Source: Plasmopara viticola (Eukaryota > Oomycota > Peronosporomycetes > Peronosporales > Peronosporaceae). From it: a DNA stretch of 64,000 nucleotides. The position numbers and the translations under genes are program-made. Numbering within the stretch: the stretch's first letter is position 1; every line of letters begins with the position of its first letter. Below, one piece after another: positions 57,961 to 64,000 of this stretch. The notes under the pieces were generated by a model. The model saw only the letters and a program-made list of their open reading frames with translations. It did no database searches and was not told where the DNA came from. The stretch lies in the NCBI GenBank assembly GCA_001695595.3, contig MBPM02000075.1, forward strand, positions 310,001 to 374,000, given 5' to 3'.

Positions 57961-59536
57961 AATATTTTATGTGAGTGACGAGGTTCCAAAGTAGAGTTCA
58001 TGAGAACTTAAATTTCACACCCAGATGGTTCAAAGTTTTTTTCCTCGGCATGTAATTCATCGAAGACTTCCATGTGAAGCTCGACGTCGCAAGTAGATAA
58101 ATTTAATGTCTGCTCGTGTGATTGTGTGGCCGTTGTTACAGTAAATGCTAGTACGCGTTGGAATAATGAATGTCTGTGCAAGCCACCATACCTTGGTGTG
58201 CGTGATCTTCTATTTGAGGACCCTCTTATGGTTAAGTACACCCTATTTAAATTATCTTTGTCGTACGTTCGAATAATGGTTACAGCCTTGATCACAGCCT
58301 TCCACTTAAATCAAATAGTGATCTCTTCCAATCTTCACAGGACTATGGCTCATACCGTCGCAAAGTGCAAAGCAAGCGCTTGCGTGTATGTTTAAGACGG
58401 TATTATCCAAATTATCAGCTATAGTAACTATCTCGCTCTCTGCAGCAGGTTCAGCAACGACAGTTTCGGTATTAGCAAGCCGATAATTTGCTTGACATTA
58501 CCTAGGTGCGAGATCTTTTACTTCTTTCGATTCGTGCGATTTTTTACATGCAGAAGAGAGGCCGATTGCAACTTAAGCCGGGTAGATACATTTCATCAGT
58601 AACACTTGATCTCGTTCCTTCTTCACTTGTGGCAACGAGATTTTGAGGCGCTTTGCGCGATACGCTTAAGGTCAAGAATTTGTCGTTCATCTTGTTCGGA
58701 TTTAGACAAAATATTGTGTATTTGTCAAATGTTCGGGACCTATCTTCGTTCAAGTATGGATAATTTGCTTCACCAGGTACTGTCTTCAAAGACGCAACGG
58801 CAAGCGCTGGTGCGGAGATGCGAGTGGTTCATACACCGTACAGCCATATTGTTACTGTGATTACTAGCTTTCAAATGATACTGCAAGAGTGACCACTGCG
58901 TTTTCCAATCAAGCAAAACTTAAGTGTGTAGAGACTCCATCTTTCGTAGGTAGCACTCTGAAGTCCATAAATTAAAGCAATAAACAATGAAAGCCGCTGT
59001 TCATTAATTTCCATTGTGGAATCAACACTTGATCGATCGACGGTAATAGCAAAATGTTGACAAAAATTGGAACAAAAAATGTTATGTTGATCATTAAGCG
59101 ATTGACCTCTTGACTTTAGTCTAGTATCTACAAATGTCTGATGATATTGTTGTTGCTCGTGTGCTTGAAAACTGAGGGCGATATTGACATTGCTGGACAG
59201 TGAATGAACGCCTAGGTTATACCATGTGACAGCATCTACCAAGGAAAAAAAATCAAGATTTCGCAATTTTCCTCTCGGTGCTGTATATATTTCTAAGCAT
59301 ACCCTCTACGAAATAATTCATTAATATGCATAATCAAGACTGCAGTATATGTGCTCGTTGAGCCGAACATATCGCGTTGTCGAATACTATAGAGGCAAGA
59401 CAACTCGCATAACGGCTGGCGACCAACAATAAGCTCTGTTTCTTAAATTGGCACGTTACGTTACAAAATCAATTGTCTCTTTAAAGTCGATCGGTTCATT
59501 ACTTTTGACCAGCAAGTATGGCCTCGAACCCCTGTC
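57961..59536. other. 1.6 kb with no recognisable gene
   Basis: The longest open frames are 131 codons on the minus strand at 58,871-59,266 (starts MRNLDFFSLVDAV), 95 codons at 58,008-58,295 (-) and 89 codons at 58,126-58,395 (+). None has a motif, a signal peptide or a neighbour relation I can interpret. No CRN, LINE or array sequence is present. Confidence 0.35.
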
Positions 59537-60338
59537 TCACAAAATGCGCCGCACCTCAAGCGTTTGCCGCAGATATGAAATCTGCGCGACTGAAACGGCC
59601 GTCAGCACTACCATTTCGGCAAGTGTCCACCACATGATCTGGTCGTGGGTGCTTGTGATCACTACAAAGCAAAAAAAGATGCATTGGGTCAGATTTCCAG
59701 TAATTTTAGAGATTTATCGCCCTCTTCGTTGATTTAGGATGTGCGAGCTGACGAAGACACTTAAAACGTACGCTGGTCTTGGTAATTCGTTAGTGCTTTC
59801 ATATACGCTTGAGAATCTCTGACCGTGTCGGGATTTACGCTTAATTCGTAGACGAGATCCTCCAGCCCCACTACGTGCTCTTTGAGTTCATTGCAACAGA
59901 TAAAAAATACTTAGTTCACTTGGAGAACGTGTTCAACTCAGATGTACCACAACTGATTTTCGTCGCGTCTGCATTCGACAGCACTTCGTGATTCGGGTCA
60001 TCGGCATGAAAAGAGAAGCCAATGATTACGTCCCCCACAGAGGAGCGATCATTCTTAAAGCACACTGAGTGCATGCCACCGTGCCCAATTGGGCTTACGT
60101 ACCTTCCCACGGCGCCCTTGTGCGTGTATACAACTTGATCCTTGCCGTCCCGAAGTTCCGTCTCCAGCTCGTCCGCGACGCCCCTTAACACTTCAAATGT
60201 AAGCGAAATGCCGTGTTTGTAGCTTTCGCCCTCTACGTAAAAACATTCCGAAGCACGAGACGAGATGGTCACGTGCATGGCCGCGACCCACGGCAACAGA
60301 GCGGACGCCAGCCCAAGTACCCACATCAGTGTCTTCAT
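59537..60338 (-). CDS. emp24/gp25L/p24 (TMED) family cargo receptor, 207 aa, three exons
   Basis: The ATG at 60,338 begins MKTLMWVLGLASALLPWVAA, a signal peptide, followed by a GOLD domain with the Cys pair of the family (ASECFYVEGE near residues 28-37; HSVCFKND near 88-95). Introns are 59,947-59,880 (GTACAT...AAG, 68 bp) and 59,771-59,662 (GTACGT...TAG, 110 bp). Exon lengths 391, 108 and 125 sum to 208 codons including the TGA at 59,539-59,537. The last exon encodes a membrane span (TLAEMVVLTAVSVAQISYL) and a short basic cytosolic tail (RQTLEVRRIL) in the p24 position. p24 proteins cycle between ER and Golgi in COPI/COPII vesicles. The gene is divergent from the small membrane-protein gene, with 54 bp between ATGs. 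Splice sites are predicted by eye. Confidence 0.87.
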
Positions 60339-60392
60339 TTTGTGACTGTAGTGTACCCTACACAAAGTTACAAAAACTATAAATTTAATAAG
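60339..60392. promoter_or_regulatory. 54-bp divergent promoter
   Basis: All upstream sequence between the p24 ATG (minus) and the membrane-protein ATG (plus). It contains GTGTACCCTACACAAAGTTA with a short palindromic GTGTA...TACAC and no TATA box. 5' UTRs must be very short or overlap the opposite gene. Confidence 0.5.
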
Positions 60393-60910
60393 ATGGCGTC
60401 CGTGCGGCGCGAGCTTGACCGATTGTTCGCAGTGCACATGGTTATTGCAGTCTTAACGGGGGCTTTGTGCTTTTTCACGCCGCACTCACTTCTCGCACCA
60501 TTGCATGGCTCATGAGTTTGTGCGACTCTACGGTGAGGTTACCAATCGTACATTTCTTGCTGCTCTTAGTTTACACCTCTTGCTAGTACGACACTCACTC
60601 TTTTGATAACTGTAACTTGCTCTTGTCTATAGGTGCGTTGACTCTGGCACAAGGATGGATGGTGTGGCGTACACGGCTCGTGAGCGATGCAATCGTTCGT
60701 CGTACATTCTGCCAAGCGTATTGTATCTGCTTTTTGCTACAAGCGCTGGTACTACTTCGAGCGCAAGTTGCATCCCCCGAGAACCACTCGATGTTGCACT
60801 GGATCAACATTCTCTTTCTTGGTGCATTAAGCTGTGCGTACGGCTACTTTCTTGTCTTTAAGTCAATCAAGGCATTTGAGCTACCAGGCATGGAGAAGGG
60901 GTTGCTGTGA
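60393..60910 (+). CDS. Small multi-pass membrane protein, two exons, possible frameshift in exon 1
   Basis: The ATG at 60,393 starts MASVRRELDRLFAVHMVIAV with a first membrane span, but that frame stops at 60,513 after 40 codons. The frame that splices correctly begins MAHEFVRLYG at 60,505, one base out of phase. The intron is GTGAGG at 60,533 to AG at 60,632 (100 bp). Exon 2 encodes GALTLAQGWMVWRTR, then hydrophobic segments near CICFLLQALVLL and HWINILFLGALSCAYGYFL, ending FELPGMEKGLL and TGA at 60,908-60,910. Either a one-base error or indel lies near 60,490-60,504, or translation starts at 60,505. I do not know the family. Exon 2 was copied into CRN chimeras at 47,487 and 52,192. The 3' end overlaps the convergent p60 gene as read. 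Confidence 0.65.
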
Positions 60911-62998
60911 TTTGAGCGCTTGCATAGCAACCGACGCAAGCAAAGTGGAGTAGGACCTTTGTGTATTGTAAACCCTCTTTGACTTTTCAGTGTTGACTTG
61001 CTATATTGTTCAAATATCAAGAGGGTCATCAAAGGTACCGGAAGGGGTCCTAGATACTTGACTCCCAGTCTGAGAATCCGCAGGAGAATGACTTGTGATT
61101 GGGCCCTCTGCACTAGAAGGCGAGGTGCTGAAGCACGAGACGCTGGTGTTGTGGATGCTAACGGACTCGTGGAAGCGCGTGACCCAATGGAAGGTGACAG
61201 CGAAGTGACAGCAGGTTGGACCGATGTCGAGGAGAGCTTGCGCTTTTTTCTTACTACGAGTACATTAACAGGATTGGCTGCAGTGCTGCCTTTCGAAGCT
61301 TTACCCGTATCCTTATTAGAATCCGAAGGCTGCAAATTTTGCTTGCCGATGGCGTTCTTGGTCGGAGTTTGCTCTTTTAAAGCCACTTGAGACTGGGCTT
61401 GACTTTTCGCTTTCTTACGCGCCTTCTTGGGTGTCGCAAACATTCGACGCATCTTGGCTTCGTTCAAAGCAATTTGATCTGCGTGCAAACGACACAAACC
61501 AGGTCATTATCGCGTACTACTAGGGCAATAACAAATGAACTTTTGAAGCTCACCTTCGTAACGTACGCTCGTCCCAAAGAAACCCTCTTCAAAGTGAATG
61601 AACGAAATGTAGCCATCCGCTGACGAAATACTCAGTGTCTGTCCGTCTGCAGTCCACGAAGCGTCAGTCAAGTCTGCATAGTGCAGATCCTTTATCATGC
61701 TAATTGGGTGAGCTTGCTGTTACAGCAACCGTAAACTCTGGTCAGCTAGCGCAACCACGAAACAGATGTGAAATAGTAAAATGTACCTGAGTGTCGTAGA
61801 TGGTGACAGCGTCGAGTGTGATCACAGCAAAGACGGAGCGTAATTCTGTTTGAAAAAAATTAGACACTGGAGAGGTTTTACCTTGGCGACGTAATTTGTA
61901 CATTACAGGGCTACAGCGAACGGCCAGTGAAGCCTTTTCCTGTCCAGGTAAGTGGAGTGTTGGCTGGCTTAGATTTCCACGTGAGTAAGCGTACACTGTG
62001 TTTACAGGGGACGCCGACTTGTTAGCGCAAAAAGTCCCAGTTGGTGTCAGAAAGTAGTTTCCATCAGGTGTCCAAGCAGGTCGTCGTGCAAACGCTGGAC
62101 ACGTATCGTCTAGAAACATTCGATGTTTCGGCGGAGCTAAAGCTTTCGTGGTTGCATTCCCCAAAGTCGCTCCGACAGCTTCGTTCTGGGTGTTATCCTC
62201 GTCCACCTTGTCGTTCTCGGTTGTTATCGCTGACAAGTTTGGTTTGCTGGGCAGCAAAGGAAATTCACGAGTCTTTAACGTCTGAATACACATAAATTTG
62301 CGTCCCTTCTTCTTCCCATTCGGCCGCGTTGCTGCTCCAAAGCCACTGAGCGCGTAAACTTTGCAGGAGCGATCATTTCCTTCGGTAACAATAAATTCGT
62401 TAAGTGGATCCCAAGCGACGCCCTGCACGTATTGCGTGTGGTCCTTGCGTCGCTCAGCGACGTCGCCCTTTTCGACGTCCCATATGACACAACGATTGTC
62501 GACCGACGAGGAAGCAAGGAAAGCCGAGTCAGGTGACCACGATAGGTCAGTTATGTCGCCTTTGTGACCTAAAGACAAGATGGTGCGCCCAACGTCACTG
62601 AGCGACGAAATCTGGTCCCAGCGCCAGCCATCGCCCGCTGTCTTGGGTTTGGTCCAAAGAATGATCGACGTGTCGTCACTGGCGGACGCCAAGTACACAC
62701 CATTGGGTGAAAATCGCACACAATTAACGCTACGATCGTGCCCCGAGAGACTGAAAATGAACTCAAGCGCTACGCCGCTTTTGGCCGTGATGTCCTCCAT
62801 CTCACCCACGCGCCACAACTTGATCTCCTTGTCGGCACCTCCCGTGGCCAATAGTGGCTTGTCAGATGTCGTTGCGTTTTTATTGTTTGGTCGTAGAAAG
62901 TCTAATGACAAGACAGCCTCATTGAGCCCCGTGGGGCCACAGTGTAGCCTAATTTCTGGCGTCGCCACGCGCACCGGCGGGACTTTGAGCTTCGGCAT
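60844..62998 (-). CDS. CHAF1B: Chromatin assembly factor 1 subunit p60/CAF1B-like WD40 protein, three exons
   Basis: CAF-1 deposits H3-H4 on newly replicated DNA in the nucleus; p60 is its WD40 subunit. The start MPKLKVPPVRV is at 62,998 (an in-frame ATG 42 bases upstream is possible). WD40 blades are seen in order: LATGGADKEIKLWRVGE, SGHDRSVNCVRFSPNG...IILW, GDITDLSWSPDS...CVIWD, YVQGVAWDPLNEFIVT. The family-typical H(R)MFLDDTCPAFARRPAWTPD, YAYSRGNLSQPTLHLPGQ and SLAVRCSPV follow. Exon 1 ends 61,787 and exon 2 is 61,716-61,554 (DLTDASWTADGQTLSIS). Exon 3 from 61,478 is a Lys/Ser-rich tail (KKARKKAKSQ, VVRKKRKLSS). A 36-base in-frame GT-AG stretch near 61,850-61,885 may be a further intron. 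As read the tail runs to a TAA-type stop at 60,844. A one-base difference from both captured copies near 61,119 suggests the ancestral stop was at 61,010-61,012. Confidence 0.85.
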
Positions 62999-63190
62999 GG
63001 CTAATGACGAATTAAGGGTTTTCAAACTTCTCAAAGTCATAATCCCACGAACCTAAGTATCTAAAGCAAATTAGCCTTCAGACAGAGTACTTTAAAACTA
63101 TATAGTACGCAAAACACGCAAAAAACGTTTGTTTTCTGCACATGTAGATAAGATGAAAAGGCGACGATGGAGACAATAGCGATAAAATAA
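62999..63190 (-). promoter_or_regulatory. p60 upstream region shared with the 6.3-kb palindrome
   Basis: Includes GGCTAATTTGCTTTAGATAC and ACGCAAAACACGCAAAAAAC. Similar sequence occurs at 34,690-34,800 and mirrored at 32,450-32,560, so the captured fragment in the palindrome arms included the p60 promoter. The part from 63,090 matches the flank of the CRN3 trailer. Confidence 0.5.
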
Positions 63191-63194
63191 CACA

Positions 63195-63395
63195 TATTAG
63201 TTAGATCACCAGCAATACGTGGATTATCCCTTCATTTAGTTCAAAGTTCTTCATGTTCTTAATCCACGCCAACGGATTTATGTGCAAACAGCTTCCCGGG
63301 TGTTTATGTTCATCGAGCGTCACAGCTTCACAGCCGTTATTATCCAACCACACGTGTTCTAATGAGATCGGCCTAGCAAGCAACAGTTATATCAC
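63195..63395 (-). pseudogene. Vestigial CRN N-terminal fragment after CRN4
   Basis: Encodes GPISLE-like residues, then HVWLDNNGCEAVTLDEHKHP, a degenerate LAWIKNMKNF, and IHVLLVI for the HVLVVVP motif; 60 codons from an ATG at 63,383. It starts about 35 bases after the CRN4 stop, in the same orientation. It probably has no start context or function of its own. Confidence 0.65.
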
Positions 63396-63421
63396 CGTCC
63401 ACGATAATGTAATTCAATTCG

Positions 63422-64000
63422 CTATAACGGATTTCCAGCAATGTTCAAACTGGAAGTAAACAACAATTTCATCTTTTCTTCCAGTGTAAATCCTTCTGAC
63501 GAGAAGTCATCGAAGTCATAATCTTTCGACACCCATCCTTTAATAATCGCCTTTGCTCTGGCCAACTGAGCTTGATGGTACAAACAGCGCCTGAAAGGAC
63601 GTAGTGTTGACCCGCTTGGAAAACGAAGTGTCCTACCATCCAACTCGCCAAATGTTGTGAGCACATTGAACTGCGGCGCATTTGAAGCGTAGATGGGACT
63701 TGTGCTTGTCCTCCAATGTGCTGCTACGGATCCACCTCCAAGTACATCCCACTGCTGTTGAGTCAAGCTGTCCACGAGCAGCTGCGTCTTGATCATTGGA
63801 TTGAAAATCTTTAAAATGAACTGATCTTGCTTGTCGACAAGAAACGCAATATCGAGGTCATCGAAGGCGCTTTCGATCGGTTTGAATAACAGCAATCCGT
63901 TTCTCACATCGTCAATATCCTCGATTTGCACAAAATCACCTTTGAGGCGATCGTGTTCTCGTCGAAAAATATGAGATGCAATCACAACAGGGCTCGGTAG
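63422..64000 (-). CDS. CRN: CRN4: Crinkler C-terminal domain, 5' part beyond window
   Basis: Open on the minus strand from the window edge (coding for LPSPVVIASHIF) to a TAA at 63,424-63,422. It contains the IEDIDDVRNGLLLFKPIESA stretch, LTQQQWDVLGGGS and RPFRRCLYHQAQ, nearly as in CRN1 and CRN3, with a slightly different end (NIAGNPL). The N-terminal LFLAR and HVLVVVP parts are not in the window, so completeness is unknown. It is convergent with CRN3, with the LINE, reductoisomerase fragment, p24, membrane-protein and p60 genes between them. Confidence 0.88.
   Translation of the reverse strand, partial: LPSPVVIASHIFRREHDRLKGDFVQIEDIDDVRNGLLLFKPIESAFDDLDIAFLVDKQDQFILKIFNPMIKTQLLVDSLTQQQWDVLGGGSVAAHWRTSTSPIYASNAPQFNVLTTFGELDGRTLRFPSGSTLRPFRRCLYHQAQLARAKAIIKGWVSKDYDFDDFSSEGFTLEEKMKLLFTSSLNIAGNPL

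Noticed and set aside
58871..59266. 131-codon minus-strand frame as a gene
   Set aside because: No motif, no splice or promoter context, and no duplicate in the window to show conservation. It is mentioned only in the region note.
59521..59545. B-box-like GGGGTTCGAGGC on the minus strand
   Set aside because: It overlaps the end of the p24 gene, and no T-stem pairing, A-box or cloverleaf can be drawn.
60393..60513. Programmed frameshift in the membrane-protein gene
   Set aside because: No slippery heptamer or pseudoknot is evident near 60,490-60,505. A one-base error or indel, or a start at 60,505, is simpler.

Overview
The window reads as nuclear DNA of a plant-pathogenic oomycete, most likely Peronosporales (Phytophthora or a downy mildew). 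The evidence is four Crinkler (CRN) effector loci with the family N-terminus (MVKL.CALVG, LFLAR, HVLVVVP), genes with short 66-108 bp GT-AG introns, and ordinary eukaryotic genes (a chromatin assembly factor 1 p60-like WD40 protein, an emp24/p24 protein, a mitochondrial-type ketol-acid reductoisomerase fragment). Most of the window is repeat-driven effector territory; only about 59.5-63.0 kb looks like a housekeeping island.

Layout. (1) 1-28,956: a giant inverted structure. A chimeric pseudogene (secreted Gly/His/Tyr/Asp-rich domain fused to a CRN) lies at each end, pointing inward. Between them are about 33 tandem units of roughly 0.82 kb, 3 in plus and 30 in minus orientation, with the polarity switch near 3,391 and nested higher-order repeats. 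The unit contains the 3' end of the same secreted-protein gene. (2) 28,957-30,582: an 816-bp divergent promoter and a second secreted-protein gene copy that runs into one truncated array unit. (3) 30,583-36,899: a 6.3-kb composite of 0.8-kb direct repeats enclosing two 2-kb inverted arms that carry a decayed 5' end of the p60 gene. (4) 36,900-40,035: no recognisable gene. (5) 40,042-44,535: a second copy of the divergent chimera/secreted-protein pair, 12.8 kb from the first, with array remnants. (6) 44,541-55,917: CRN1, CRN2 (frameshifted) and CRN3, all plus strand. A 4.7-kb tandem duplication between them carries a CRN-N-terminus/membrane-protein chimera, captured 3' halves of the p60 gene, a piece of another gene and a protease-like remnant. 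(7) 55,955-57,807: a vestigial CRN piece, an internally deleted LINE, and a broken ketol-acid reductoisomerase gene. (8) 59,537-62,998: p24 gene, a small membrane-protein gene and the p60 gene. (9) 63,195-64,000: a CRN fragment and CRN4, cut by the window edge.

How it fits together. The housekeeping island supplied the raw material: about 1.6 kb of it (60,677-62,289) was copied twice between CRN genes, and its p60 5' end was copied into both arms of the 6.3-kb palindrome. The CRN genes exchange modules at two places, the known HVLVVVP junction and a second point about 20-30 residues upstream (around the THMD.LLW stretch). That second point was used both for the fusion to the secreted domain and for the fusion to the membrane-protein exon. 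Intact coding capacity is seen for CRN1, CRN3, the p24 gene, the p60 gene and, up to the edge, CRN4; almost everything else is decayed. All statements come from reading the sequence by eye; no alignment or database search was run.
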